Position numbers and translations under genes: made by a program. From Lewinella sp. IMCC34183 (lineage in GTDB: Bacteria > Bacteroidota > Bacteroidia > Chitinophagales > Saprospiraceae), in NCBI RefSeq assembly GCF_003390915.1, contig NZ_QMEM01000001.1, positions 496,001-560,000 on the forward strand: a stretch of 64,000 nucleotides of DNA. Direction: 5' to 3'. Positions 1-10,100 of the stretch are shown one piece after another (positions within the stretch are counted from its first letter, which is position 1; every line of letters starts with the position of its first letter). The notes beneath the pieces were generated by a model. That model was not told the DNA's origin and did no database searches. It was given only the letters and a program-made list of their open reading frames with translations.

Positions 1-35
1 TTTGCGCTTATAACACCGGGGCTACGGGGGCGGGT

Positions 36-1166
36 TCAACCTTGCCGGTCCGCCCCCTTACCGGAGACGGGCCGGTTGCGCAGGTAGAGATAGATCATCT
101 GCTCCAGCCAGTAAGCCGCCCGCCCCATCCGCTCCTCGGGAGGCGCCGCGGTATTTCGGTCGAGGGATAGCAGCGCCTCGGCCCCCAGCTGCCCCGCGCC
201 GATTTCCGCGGTTCCGCAGGTGACGATGGTGGGTTGACGGTACCCCAGCACGCCGGCGACGACTTTGCCGTACAGGGTTTGCTCGTCGACCTTTCCCTCA
301 CCGGTGATGATCAAGTCCGCCGCCGCGGCCAGCTCCGCAAAGCCCACCGCTTCGAATAATCCCTCCGTCCCCCGGCGCAGCCGCGCGCCCAGGAATGCGA
401 CACAGCCCGCACCAAGCCCGCCCGCCGCTCCCCCACCCCGCAGTTCCCTGACCTCGCATCCCAGGTCTCGTTCCAGGAGGCGCGCGAAGTGCTGCTGGTT
501 GCGTTCCAGTTGTTCGAGGTCTTCGGGCGGCGCACCCTTCTGCTGCGCGTAGGTGTAGGTTGCACCGGAGGGTCCGAGCAACGGGTTAGTCACGTCGCAG
601 AGCGCGGTGATCCGCGCGCCCGCCAGGCCGGGGTGGCGGTGGCTGCCGTCGATCCGGTGGACCGCCTGCAGACTGTCCGCCATCGGTACGAAGGAGTATC
701 CCTCACGGCTCAGAAAGCGATATCCGAGAGCGGCCGCCATACCGGCCCCGCAGTCGCTGGTGGCACTGCCCCCCAGCATAAGGGTTACGCGGGTTGCTCC
801 GCGGGCCAGTGCGTCGTCGAGCAGGGTGCCCACGCCAATGGTCGTCGTATTCTTCGGGTGACGGCGCGGCGGGGGTACGAGGTGTAAGCCGCAGGCGGCC
901 GCGGTTTCAATGACCGCCCGGTCGCCGCCGAGCAGGTAGCCGGCGTCCACGGGGCGGCGGAGCGGACCCGGTACCGCCAGGCGATGGCGCTTCAGTCCCG
1001 GCTGACGGGCCAGTAAATCGAGGCTGCCCTCCCCGCCGTCGGCGAGCGGTTGCAGTACGACCTGCGCCTGCGGCAGCGCGGAACGCACGCCGCGCGCAAT
1101 GGCGGCGGCGGCGGCCTCGGCGCTGAGGCTTCCCTTAAACTTGTCGGGACAGATTAGTACGTTCAA
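36..1166 (-). CDS. glxK: Glycerate kinase, family 1
   Basis: 376 aa, full length for the family. It phosphorylates D-glycerate with ATP to phosphoglycerate in the cytoplasm. Visible family motifs are DKFKGS near residues 8-13, ADGGEG near 42, a Gly-rich GSATSDCGAG stretch near 133 and GEGKVDEQTLYGK near 290. The start is a TTG: the conserved N-terminus (xNVLICPDKFKGS) begins exactly there and no ATG precedes it. It lies 12 nt downstream of the DUF1080 gene on the same strand and is the last gene of a minus-strand run. Only 35 nt of window remain beyond its stop. Confidence 0.95.
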   Translation of the reverse strand: MNVLICPDKFKGSLSAEAAAAAIARGVRSALPQAQVVLQPLADGGEGSLDLLARQPGLKRHRLAVPGPLRRPVDAGYLLGGDRAVIETAAACGLHLVPPPRRHPKNTTTIGVGTLLDDALARGATRVTLMLGGSATSDCGAGMAAALGYRFLSREGYSFVPMADSLQAVHRIDGSHRHPGLAGARITALCDVTNPLLGPSGATYTYAQQKGAPPEDLEQLERNQQHFARLLERDLGCEVRELRGGGAAGGLGAGCVAFLGARLRRGTEGLFEAVGFAELAAAADLIITGEGKVDEQTLYGKVVAGVLGYRQPTIVTCGTAEIGAGQLGAEALLSLDRNTAAPPEERMGRAAYWLEQMIYLYLRNRPVSGKGADRQG

Positions 1167-1178
1167 GGTGGCGCGGCC

Positions 1179-1913
1179 CTAGAGCTCGCGAACCCAGATG
1201 TTGCGGTAGGCCACCTTGTTGCTGTGGTCCTGCAGCTGGATCACGTCGTCGCCGTGGGCCACGTAGTGGGGCAGGCCGATGTACTCGGTCGGACCTTTGA
1301 TCTCGAAGTTGTTCTGCACCACTACCCCGTTCATCAGTACGGTCACGTAGGCGGGGCGAATCAGCATCCCGTCGTCGTTGAAGCGGGGGGCGGTGTAGAT
1401 GACGTCGTAGGTCTGCCATTCGCCCTGCGGCTTGAGTGCATTGACAAGCGGCGGGGTCTGCTTGTAGATGGAGCCCGCCTGGCCATTGGTGTAGGTATCA
1501 CTGCCCTCGCTTTCAAGCACCTGGAGTTCGTAGCGGCCCTGGAGGAAGATGCCGCTGTTGCCGCGCTGCTGTCCCTGCTTGTCGGGTTCGTTGGGGCTTT
1601 TCCACTCCACGTGCAACTGCATATCCCCGAACTTGCGGCGGGTGGCGATATCGCCGGTACCGGGGTTGACGACCAGGGCATCGCCCTCCTTCGTCCACTC
1701 GGCCGCACCGCCACCATTGGCCTTCACCCACTCGCTGGCGTCGGCGCCGGGGCCCAGCAGCACGATCGCGTCGGCGGGCGCTTCTCCCAGCATGGCGCCG
1801 GGCTTCACCTTCGGCGGGACGGGTTCGTAGAATTCTGTGGCCTTGGGATCGGTAATCTGACCGAAACAGCTGAAGGCGAAACAGCAAAACAAGGGAAGCA
1901 GGTAGTTGCGCAT
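1179..1913 (-). CDS. Secreted DUF1080 (3-keto-disaccharide hydrolase-like) protein
   Basis: 244 aa from the ATG at 1911-1913, chosen because a clear signal peptide starts there (MRNYLLPLFCCFAFSCFGQ); an in-frame start 14 codons upstream would push the signal peptide inward and overlap rnz. The body matches the DUF1080 / concanavalin-like fold: residues about 75-240 include WTKEGDALVV, KFGDMQLHVEW, the RGNSGIFLQGRYELQVL core and a final IWVREL strand. Family members act on 3-keto-glycosides or bind sugars outside the cytoplasm. The substrate here is unknown. It sits between rnz and glycerate kinase, which may be chance. Confidence 0.85.
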   Translation of the reverse strand: MRNYLLPLFCCFAFSCFGQITDPKATEFYEPVPPKVKPGAMLGEAPADAIVLLGPGADASEWVKANGGGAAEWTKEGDALVVNPGTGDIATRRKFGDMQLHVEWKSPNEPDKQGQQRGNSGIFLQGRYELQVLESEGSDTYTNGQAGSIYKQTPPLVNALKPQGEWQTYDVIYTAPRFNDDGMLIRPAYVTVLMNGVVVQNNFEIKGPTEYIGLPHYVAHGDDVIQLQDHSNKVAYRNIWVREL

Positions 1914-1951
1914 AATGGACTTTGTTAGGCCGGCCAAGTTAGCATTTACCA

Positions 1952-2899
1952 TCAACTTTCCCCATCAGGGGCACCGCGTCCGGCAAACGGAACGACGAAG
2001 CGATACAGGTCCCGCGCTACGTAAGACGGCGGGAATACATCGCGCGCTTCCCGTTCGTGGGGTCCCAAATCTCCATAGCGGCTGCTGAAGTGCCCGATGA
2101 TGAGGCGGCCGGCTCCCGCGTCCCGTGCCGTCCAGGCCGCTTCGCGGGCGGTGGAGTGCCCCTTCTCCCGCGCTTCCGCCGCCCGGTCGTGCAGGAAGGT
2201 GGCTTCATGGTACAGCAGGTTGACCCCCCGCACGTAGTCCGCCAGCTCGGGGAAGTACCAGGTATCCGAGCAGTAGGCGTAGGCCCGGGGTTCGGGAGCG
2301 GGCGTGGTGAGCTCCCCGTGGGCGATCACCCGGCCGTCGGGGAGGACAAAGTCGCCCCCCGCCTTGATCGCGGGAATGTCCGCTACGGGGATTTCGTATT
2401 CCGCCAGCTTTTCCTTCCGAAGATTCGCGGGCCGGGGCAGTTCCCGGATGAGGTAACCGTTGGTGGCAATGCGGTGCCGGAGCGGAAAGGCTATTACCTC
2501 CAGGTCGCCCACGGTAGCGATACGGTCCGGTCGAATAGCGGTATGTTCCTCGAAGGTAAGGGGGTACGGCAGGCGGTAGCGGTCCAGTTCCAGGAGGGGC
2601 GCCAGCCGGTCACGGAGCCCGGGAGGACTGATGATGCGGAGGGGAGCCCTTCGTCCGTTGAGTGCCAGGCTCGTCAGCAGGCCGGGCAGGCCGAAAAAGT
2701 GATCGCCGTGGAGGTGAGTAATGAGGATCAGCGGTACCCGCCCGAATCCTACCCCGGCGGCCTGCAGCTGAAGTTGGGTGCCTTCTCCGCAGTCGACCAG
2801 AATATCGGTCGACTCACTCTGAAACAGGTGAGCCGAAGCGTGACGGTCCGGTCCCGGCACGGCGCCGTTCGACCCCAGGATGGTGACACCGAAACGCAA
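1952..2899 (-). CDS. rnz: Ribonuclease Z (tRNA 3' endonuclease)
   Basis: 315 aa metallo-beta-lactamase-fold nuclease that cleaves the 3' trailer of tRNA precursors. Visible: TILGSNGAVPGPDRHAS at the N-terminus, the zinc motif HLHGDHFFGLPGLL near residues 62-75, CSDTWYF near 210, a YHEATFL motif near 230 and GHFSSRYGD near 270. The length is normal. The start codon is TTG at 2897-2899, where the conserved N-terminus begins. It follows the STAS gene by 6 nt, so translation may be coupled. Confidence 0.95.
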   Translation of the reverse strand: MRFGVTILGSNGAVPGPDRHASAHLFQSESTDILVDCGEGTQLQLQAAGVGFGRVPLILITHLHGDHFFGLPGLLTSLALNGRRAPLRIISPPGLRDRLAPLLELDRYRLPYPLTFEEHTAIRPDRIATVGDLEVIAFPLRHRIATNGYLIRELPRPANLRKEKLAEYEIPVADIPAIKAGGDFVLPDGRVIAHGELTTPAPEPRAYAYCSDTWYFPELADYVRGVNLLYHEATFLHDRAAEAREKGHSTAREAAWTARDAGAGRLIIGHFSSRYGDLGPHEREARDVFPPSYVARDLYRFVVPFAGRGAPDGES

Positions 2900-2905
2900 G
2901 GGCCG

Positions 2906-3289
2906 TTATTCGTCGCCCGGCTCGGCCTGCATGTCGCGCTGCAGTTCTTCCATAAAGATGAAGTCGACGGCCTCGCTCTTGGTCGGCAGGATGGTAAGCA
3001 CGGTGTCCACCTTACTGATTTCGACGAGGCGCTTCACCGCGGCGTGCTCCACGCCGGTCACCACGAAGGTGCCCAGGTTGCTCCACAGGCGGCGGGCGGT
3101 CAGGATGGCACTGAGGCCGGAGGAGTCCACGTACTTGACGGAGGTAAGGTCCAGAATCAAATTGGTGATACCCTCGTTGGCCAAAATCACGAACTCGGAT
3201 TTCAGCTGGGGCGCAACGGCGGAGTTAAGGTTATCCTCTTCTGGCTTGATTACGCTGTAGCGTTCCTGCTTGTCGATGCTGAATTTCAT
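2906..3289 (-). CDS. STAS-domain anti-sigma factor antagonist
   Basis: 127 aa single-domain protein starting MKFSIDKQERY. The longer open frame upstream runs antisense to the MFS gene and is not used. The STAS core shows LILDLTSVKYVDSSGLSAIL near residues 46-65, with the conserved Ser of DSSG that partner kinases phosphorylate in SpoIIAA/RsbV proteins. The last ~20 residues are acidic. No anti-sigma kinase or PP2C phosphatase is adjacent, so the partner is unknown. A TACATTTG element lies 31-38 nt upstream of the start. Confidence 0.9.
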   Translation of the reverse strand: MKFSIDKQERYSVIKPEEDNLNSAVAPQLKSEFVILANEGITNLILDLTSVKYVDSSGLSAILTARRLWSNLGTFVVTGVEHAAVKRLVEISKVDTVLTILPTKSEAVDFIFMEELQRDMQAEPGDE

Positions 3290-3319
3290 TGGTAGTCCTT
3301 CTTTGGTCGTTCTAAACGG

Positions 3320-3327
3320 CAAATGTA
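3320..3327 (-). promoter_or_regulatory. Bacteroidota -7 element TACATTTG (STAS gene)
   Basis: Exact match to TAnnTTTG, the -7 element of the Bacteroidota primary sigma factor, 31 nt before the STAS start codon and in the correct orientation. No convincing -33 TTG at the usual spacing was seen. Confidence 0.55.
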
Positions 3328-3357
3328 GCCAAAAGCCCTCGAACGTCACACGCGATG

Positions 3358-4509
3358 TCAATCCGATACGCGCAGGAAAAACGTACCCAGGAAAATCAGC
3401 GCCGCCATCAGCAGCGCTACCACGCCAAGTCCGACCCGCAGACCGGCAATCCCCGGAAAGAGCGCCATGCCCTCCGGCAGCAGCGCGTTCTGGTAGTCCG
3501 CCACGAAGCCGATCAGTGGCGGACCGAACAGGAAGGCGGAATATCCGATCGTACTGACCGAACTGATGCCCACCCCGGCGCGGAGCCCCGGTATCCGGCT
3601 CGCCTCGCTGAAAAGTACCGGTACCACATTCGAAAGCCCCAGGCCTACCAGCCCGAATCCCGTGATCGCTACCCACGCTACCGGAAACACGATTGCCAGC
3701 AGTACTCCCGTAAGTGCTATGCCCGCCCCACCGACGATCACCGCCCGGGAGCCCGAGCGGGCGCGTACCCGATCGCCTACCCCCCGGCCCACCAGCATGG
3801 CGCCGCTGAAGGCCGCCTGCCCCAGGGGGGCCAGGTATTCCGCACTGCCCGTAACCCGCGTCATGTACAGGGGTGTCCAGTCCGCCATCGACCCCTCCCC
3901 GATCATGGTACACAGGGAGGCCATGCCCAGCAGGATGATCGCGGTGCCGAACTTCCGCCCGGACGCCGATTCCTCCGGGCTTGCCCCGTCGCGGAGAAAA
4001 TGCCGCAGGGCGTAGGCGGAAAGCAGACAGGTCACCAGCGAGATGGTCACCAGGTGTGGGCCCACGTCGTACCCCAGGCTGATGAAGCCCGCCGCCGTCC
4101 CCGCCCCCAGAAACATCCCCGCCGAAAAGCAGGCGTGAAAGCTCGAGGTGATGGGACTACCCCAGCGCTGCTCCACCTCCACCGCCTGGGCGTTCATGGC
4201 AACGTCCATCACCCCAGTGCTGACGCCCACCAGCGGCACTACGGCCAGCAGGGCGTAGTAGCCCGGCATGTACGCCATTAACGGTACGGCCACAATGAAT
4301 AACAGCGTCGAGGCGATGGCCAGGCCCCGGCTTCCGTACCGCACGATCAGGACGCCGGCCAGCGGCATGGCGATCAGACCTCCGACGGCCAGGCACGTCA
4401 GCACGAACCCGGTCTGCCCGTTATCGATGCCGTACACCTCCTGCAGCCGCGGCAGCCGGCTCGTCCAGTTGGCGTAGACCAGCCCGTTGATGGCGAAGGC
4501 AAGCGCCAC
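3358..4509 (-). CDS. Major facilitator superfamily transporter
   Basis: 383 aa with about 12 hydrophobic segments. The N-terminal signature is INGLVYANWTSRLPRLQE, as in MFS proteins of the YbjJ/fucose-permease-like group, and GVLIVRYGSRG forms the loop 2-3 motif. The substrate cannot be named. Start is uncertain: a GTG at 4507-4509 is used here, but the frame stays open upstream (residues reading ALVRTRIG, typical of homologs) to a stop near 4592 without an ATG. The true start may be a few codons earlier at a non-ATG codon. It directly follows the FG-GAP operon, and its stop is about 70 nt before the STAS gene. Confidence 0.85.
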   Translation of the reverse strand: MALAFAINGLVYANWTSRLPRLQEVYGIDNGQTGFVLTCLAVGGLIAMPLAGVLIVRYGSRGLAIASTLLFIVAVPLMAYMPGYYALLAVVPLVGVSTGVMDVAMNAQAVEVEQRWGSPITSSFHACFSAGMFLGAGTAAGFISLGYDVGPHLVTISLVTCLLSAYALRHFLRDGASPEESASGRKFGTAIILLGMASLCTMIGEGSMADWTPLYMTRVTGSAEYLAPLGQAAFSGAMLVGRGVGDRVRARSGSRAVIVGGAGIALTGVLLAIVFPVAWVAITGFGLVGLGLSNVVPVLFSEASRIPGLRAGVGISSVSTIGYSAFLFGPPLIGFVADYQNALLPEGMALFPGIAGLRVGLGVVALLMAALIFLGTFFLRVSD

Positions 4510-4573
4510 ACCAATACGTGTACGGACCAGAGCGGGAGAACGTGGGATACAGCCGGGATTTTGTTCCGCAAAA

Positions 4574-7150
4574 CTAGTGCAGCCGCAGCACTAGCCATCC
4601 GCCGTCAGCAAAATAAACGCGCCGGCGGTCCGGCCCCGCGCCAAGGATCAGTACCACTTCTCGGTGGTTCCATCCCTCGCCCAGGTCGAGCAGCTGGACC
4701 CGGTTGTCCGGCCGCAGCAGCTGCAGCGCCGCGGCGTCCTGCCGGCCAACGCGGGGCAGCACGTCGAGGGCGTTACCACCGAGTAGTACCCCCCCCGCCA
4801 GGTGGGAGACGGACCGAACCGGCGTGATTTGCGTCGGCAGCGGCAATTCCTCCGCCCGCCATTGCCCCGCCGGGTCGCGCCGCAACCGCAGGTGCGCCAG
4901 GGTTTCGGCCAACAGGGGCTCGGCCTCAAGGTCGGGGAAGTTTTCCCGGAAGTCCCGCTGGCTAAAATCCGCGTAGCTGAGGTTATTGCGGCGCCAGCTC
5001 GGCAGCTGGGCGGCAAGTTCGTCCTTATCGGCCAGGGTGTATTCCCGCCCCTCCCGTACGTAGGTGAATAGCGGATCCCGTTTTCCATTCCCGTCCAGAT
5101 CGGGCAGGTACAGCCGCAGCGGGGCGGCAGCGGTCGGCTGGCCCAGGCCGCTGTTCAGTCCCCAGTTGCCGGCGATTATCTCCTCCGCGCCCGGCGGGCC
5201 CGCCAGGTCGATGCTCTGCCAGAGCCCCCGGGTACCGGCCACCTCCGTGTACGTCCACTCCTGCCCCACCCGACGGCCGATCCGCAGGGGCAGCCAGGGG
5301 CCCGCTTCCACCCGCAGGTCACCGGTTTCGGCGCTCAGGGTATAGGCCGGGTCATCGGCGGGTACCGCTCCGAAGAAGGGCTGCAGGGGTTCCCGGTCGA
5401 AGGAGGCACTACGGTCGACCTCCGTCACGGTTCCGTCGCTTTCCTCGCTGCGTGATACGACCGTATAAGCCACCGTGTCCGCGGGCGGGCGGGTCGGTAC
5501 GCTTTCGCCCACCAGCGACGCCGGCGCCGACTGAGAAAGAAAGCCGCGCTGGGCGGCACGGGCAAAGGGGGACATCGTCATCCGACTCAGTTCCCGCTGG
5601 CTACCGTCGGTAAAGCGGTAGCTCACCGTCGATGAGTCCGGCGATGTGCCGACCAGGCGCCCACCGTCCAGGGTCAGGTTTTCGTAGAGCGTCGCCGGAG
5701 CGTTGACGTTGTTCAACACCAGGTCCGGGTCGCCGTCGCCATCGAGGTCCGCCACGGCGGCTCCGGTGGTGCTCCCGACGAGTCCCAGCCCCGCCTCCAC
5801 CGGGCGAAAGGTCAGGTTGCTGTCCCGGACGAAGTAGCGATTGGCTACGGCGCCGGCGGGCATCTCCCCCGCCACGACCAGGTCGCTGCTAGCGCGGGCC
5901 AGCGACGAGCCTACAAACTTCAGGTAGTCGAGGTCATTGGGCCGGCGATCGATACCGTTGGCGACGAACACCTCCGGTACCCCGTCCAGGTCAAAATCTT
6001 CCACCAGTACCGACCAGCTCCAGTCCGTGGCGGCCAGCCCGCTGAGTTCCCCGATCTCGGAGAAGACCCCGTCGCCGCGGTTCCACTGCACGTTGTTCCG
6101 CGGCAACTGATCGTGGTAGCCCGCCCGGCGCTTCAGCCGGTACAGGTTAAAGGATTCGGCGCTGGCGGTCGACTTCAGCACCGCCTCCCGGCCGGGGCGC
6201 ATGTCGAGGGTGACCAGATCCGGCCGGCCGTCGCCGTCCAGGTCGCCCACGTCGCTGCCCATGCTGAAGTTGGACGTATGCCCCATCCGCTCCCGTACGA
6301 CCTCCCGGAAGGTGCCGTCGCCCCGGTTGAGGTAGAGGTAGTCGTTTTCGGAGAAGTCATTGCAGACGTAGATATCCGTCCGGCCGTCGCCGTCGTAGTC
6401 GGCTACCGCGGCGCTCAGTCCGTAGCCGATACGGGAAGAATACAGTCCCGCCGGCCCGGTCACGTCGCGAAAGCTGCCGCCGTCGTTCCGCAGCAGCAGA
6501 TCACCGGCCAGGGAGTCGCGTACGTTGCGACCCTCCCCGTCCCGGTAGGTGGCGTCGCTGTGCACGGAGTGCCGCAGCAGGTACATATCCTGGTCTCCGT
6601 CGCCGTCGTAATCGAACCAGTAGGCCTGGGTGTTGAAGCCACCGAAGTCCAGCCCGTAGGCCGCCGCTTCGTCCCGGAAGGTCCCGTCCGCCTGCTGCAC
6701 GAAGAGTTCGTTGCGGCCGTGTAGCGGGTCAAGTCCATCGACGTTGCAGACGTAGATATCCGGCAACCCGTCGCCATTGATGTCCGTGACGCTCACCCCG
6801 GTCGACCAGTTCCCCGCACCTGCGACCCCCGCCGACTCCGTAGCGTCGCGGAAGCGCCAGTTGCCCTCGTTGATGTAGTATTTGTTGGGGGACTGATTAT
6901 TGGTGAAGTAGAGGTCGGGCAGGCCATCCCCGGAAATGTCCGTAGCCGCTACCCCACCCCCGTTGTAGTAGTAGAGGTAAGTGACGATGTTGAACGACTC
7001 CTCGGGGGTCAGCCGGTTTTCGCTGGTCACGCCCGTCTCCGTCCGCATCCGGAAGCGCTCCGGGGGCGCGGGGGGCTCGACGGCGGGGCCGCAGGTGCAG
7101 AGAAAGGCCAGGACCATTACGGTAAATATGGCTGCGACCGTTTGCATCAT
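4574..7150 (-). CDS. FG-GAP/VCBS repeat lipoprotein (CRTAC1-like, short form)
   Basis: 858 aa. The N-terminus is hydrophobic with a Cys-rich end (AFLCTCG) and is probably a lipoprotein signal. The body is full of FG-GAP/VCBS calcium-binding blade repeats of the DxDGDGxxD type (DISGDGLPD, DINGDGLPD, DYDGDGDQD, DLDGDGDPD and others), consistent with an integrin-like beta-propeller on the outer membrane surface. Unlike its two neighbours it lacks a recognisable ASPIC/UnbV motif (EIxWPDG); that position reads SYRFTDGSQRELS. Its start overlaps the upstream gene's stop by 3 nt. Function is unknown; the family is often linked to polymer binding or to SusD-type loci, neither of which is visible here. 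Confidence 0.85.
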   Translation of the reverse strand: MMQTVAAIFTVMVLAFLCTCGPAVEPPAPPERFRMRTETGVTSENRLTPEESFNIVTYLYYYNGGGVAATDISGDGLPDLYFTNNQSPNKYYINEGNWRFRDATESAGVAGAGNWSTGVSVTDINGDGLPDIYVCNVDGLDPLHGRNELFVQQADGTFRDEAAAYGLDFGGFNTQAYWFDYDGDGDQDMYLLRHSVHSDATYRDGEGRNVRDSLAGDLLLRNDGGSFRDVTGPAGLYSSRIGYGLSAAVADYDGDGRTDIYVCNDFSENDYLYLNRGDGTFREVVRERMGHTSNFSMGSDVGDLDGDGRPDLVTLDMRPGREAVLKSTASAESFNLYRLKRRAGYHDQLPRNNVQWNRGDGVFSEIGELSGLAATDWSWSVLVEDFDLDGVPEVFVANGIDRRPNDLDYLKFVGSSLARASSDLVVAGEMPAGAVANRYFVRDSNLTFRPVEAGLGLVGSTTGAAVADLDGDGDPDLVLNNVNAPATLYENLTLDGGRLVGTSPDSSTVSYRFTDGSQRELSRMTMSPFARAAQRGFLSQSAPASLVGESVPTRPPADTVAYTVVSRSEESDGTVTEVDRSASFDREPLQPFFGAVPADDPAYTLSAETGDLRVEAGPWLPLRIGRRVGQEWTYTEVAGTRGLWQSIDLAGPPGAEEIIAGNWGLNSGLGQPTAAAPLRLYLPDLDGNGKRDPLFTYVREGREYTLADKDELAAQLPSWRRNNLSYADFSQRDFRENFPDLEAEPLLAETLAHLRLRRDPAGQWRAEELPLPTQITPVRSVSHLAGGVLLGGNALDVLPRVGRQDAAALQLLRPDNRVQLLDLGEGWNHREVVLILGAGPDRRRVYFADGGWLVLRLH

Positions 7151-10100
7151 CGCTGCAGGATAACGGGTGGCAGATTGTTCCGGGCAAGGACCGTACGTCC
7201 CCCGCCCAGGGGAGCGATGGCCCGTATCTCGCCCGGTATCCGCAGTCCGCTACTATCGGCGGATACGGCCGTGAAGTTCCCGCGACCGTCGTTAAGCATG
7301 AGCAATCCGCGCCCCGCGTCGTAGCGCCCCATCTCGGGTTTGACGTAAAAGAAGTTACCTCCCAGCAAGAGGTCGCTGTCGCCATCACCGTCCACGTCCT
7401 CGGCCGCGATGGCATACACCGGCGTTTCCTGTGCCGCCTGGGGCAGGTAACGCACCTTGAACCGGCCGTCGCCCCGGTTCAGCGCCACGAAACTGCGAAA
7501 CTCGGTAGCCGTGTAAGACAAGCCCTGCTGCAGTGCCTCCGGGCCGAAGATGTCGGTCATCGTCTGATCGCCAAAGGCGGAGTACTTCAGGTAGCGCTTG
7601 CGCAGACCGGGCAGTTGCTTGACGAGTTCGTGCAGGAGCGGCATCGGATACACCTCCTCTCCTTCCTGGAAGGAGACGATCTGTTCGGCGGTACCGTTGC
7701 GGTCGAAGTCGTTGACGTTCATCCGGAGGGGACGAGCCTCCGAAGCACGGAAACGGCTGTTCAGGCCGTGGTTGCCGAAGATCAGGTCGTTCCGTCCGTC
7801 GCCGTCCAGGTCCGCCGCGGCGACCGCGGTGTACCAGCCGGTAAGTCCGGAAAGTTCATCACCGAGCGGTACCTCGGTCAGGGTTTCGTCCGCGTAGGCA
7901 AAGGCACGGGGGGCCATCCACTCCCCAACCACTACCAACTCGCGACGGCCATCGCCGGTGAGGTCAAGCCATGTGGCGTCGGTCACCATACCCAGCTTCC
8001 CAAGCACCTCCTCGCGGAAGGTTCCGCTACCGTCGTTGATCAGCAGGTAGCTGTCGGCGGGCAAGCCGTAGGCCCCCGGCCGCAGGCGGGCGCCTACGAA
8101 CAGATCGGTATCGCCATCCCCGTCGACGTCGTAGGGTGCGGCCACCGCGCCCGCCACGGGTTGCCGCGCACTGGGCAGGATCTGGTCGCCCTTTGACCAG
8201 CCACGGGGGCCATTATTGAGGTACAGCCGGTCAAACAACAGGTTGGACGCCCCGCCGAACTCGCTGCTTCCGCTGACTACGTACAGGTCCGTATCCCCGT
8301 CGCCGTCCGCATCGAAGCACGCGCAGGCTACGTCCTCGCTGTCGCGGTCCCGGTCCAGGATGTCGGAAGCGGAGGGCTTGTAGCCATCGCCGGCGGAGAG
8401 GTATAATTCCCCGGCCTGGTCGCGGGCTCCCCCCAGGTAGAAATCACGCTTTCCGTCGCCGTTGAAGTCGGCGGCGCAGAGGGCGGGTCCATCCGCGCTC
8501 AGCATCTGGTACAGGAGAGGATCACGGTCGAAGTCGCTGTAGCGGTTCTCGGCGTGGACGAAGGTCACGCCGAGGGTAGCGGGGTCGAGGGACCGGTACA
8601 GTGGGTCGGGTCCTGCGGCCGCTACGTCATCCGGTGCCCCAGCAGACTGCTCCTCGGACACCACCAGCAGCTGGTCCACCTTGGGTGCGTCGATGTGGGT
8701 ACGTTTTCCGTCGGGCCAGACGATCTCCACCCGGTCGATGCGGTCGATGCTGCCCAGGCCGAAATGGAGCCGGTACTGCATGCTGGACTCGAAACCGCGC
8801 ATGGGCATATGCTCCAGATAGAACTCCCGATCGCCGGCCACGACCGTCACGTTGGCCCCTACGGCGAACGGGTTCGCTCCCCTGCCCTTGAGTTCCAGTT
8901 GCAGCCAGTGATTGCCGGTGGTGTGATTTCGGTAGACGAGGGCGGCCGCGTTGGTGTTGTTGACCACGAGGTCCAGGTCGCCGTCGTTGTCCAGGTCGCC
9001 GTAGGCGGACCCGTTGGTAAAGCCTTCGAGGTCCAGGCCCCACTCCGCCGCCCGGTTCCGAAAACGGAAGCCGCCGTCCGGGCCGAGGTTCTGAAACGCG
9101 AAGTTGCGGGTTGGATTGGAGGGGATGGCATCGACCAGCATCTCGAAGTCTACAGCCCCGCCCGCGGTCACCTTCTCCTTGAATTCATCATCGGCGAGGT
9201 AGTCGAGGAAATCGCGGTTGGTCAGGTCCTGGTAGATCCCATTGGCCACGTAGAGGTCTTTGTACCCGTCGTTGTCCATGTCGAAGATCAAGGCCCCCCA
9301 GCTCCAGTCGGTAGCCTCCACGCCGCTCAGCCGGCCTACCTCCGTGAAGGTACCGTCGCGGTTGTTCCGCTGCAGCATATTGCGGGTGAACTGGTGGTAG
9401 TAGTCGTTCTTCAGGTTGTACTGGTAGCGGTTCCAGTTTTCGAAGGTGGTGGCCTCCTTCATTCGGCGGTTGGAGGCGGGCAGCATTTCGGTGACGAAGA
9501 GCTCCGGGTACCCGTCGTTGTCGATGTCGGCCAGGTCGGCCCCCATGCTGGCGGCGCTGATGCTCTGCATGGACTGGGTGAGGGTTTCGCGGAACGTGCC
9601 GTCCTGATTGTTGAGGTAGAGGTAGTCGCGCTCGAAGAAGTCGTTACTTACGAAGATATCCGGCCAGCCGTCGCGGTCCACGTCGCCCACGGTCACGCCC
9701 AGTCCGAAGCCGATGATCGAGCCGTAGATGCCCGCCGCTTCGCTCACGTCGTGGAAATATCCGTCGCGGTTTTCGTAGAGCCGGTCGCCGCCGACGGAGT
9801 CGCGCTTCGGCCGCTCGTTCCGTTCGAGATTGAAGGAGCCGATGGCCTGATAGCTGTTGTTGAGCAGGTAGAAATCCAGGTCGCCGTCGCGGTCATAGTC
9901 GAAGAACACCCCGTGGGTACTCAGGCCTTCATTGGCCAGCCCGTAGTCGGCGGCGGCTTCGGTGAAGGTGCCGTCCTGGTTGTTGATGTAGAGCTCGTTG
10001 CGGCGATTGTCGCCGGCAATATCGCCCGAGTTGCAGACGTAGATGTCTAGCCAGCCATCGGCGTTCACGTCGGCCATGGTCACCCCGGTACTCCAGGCGG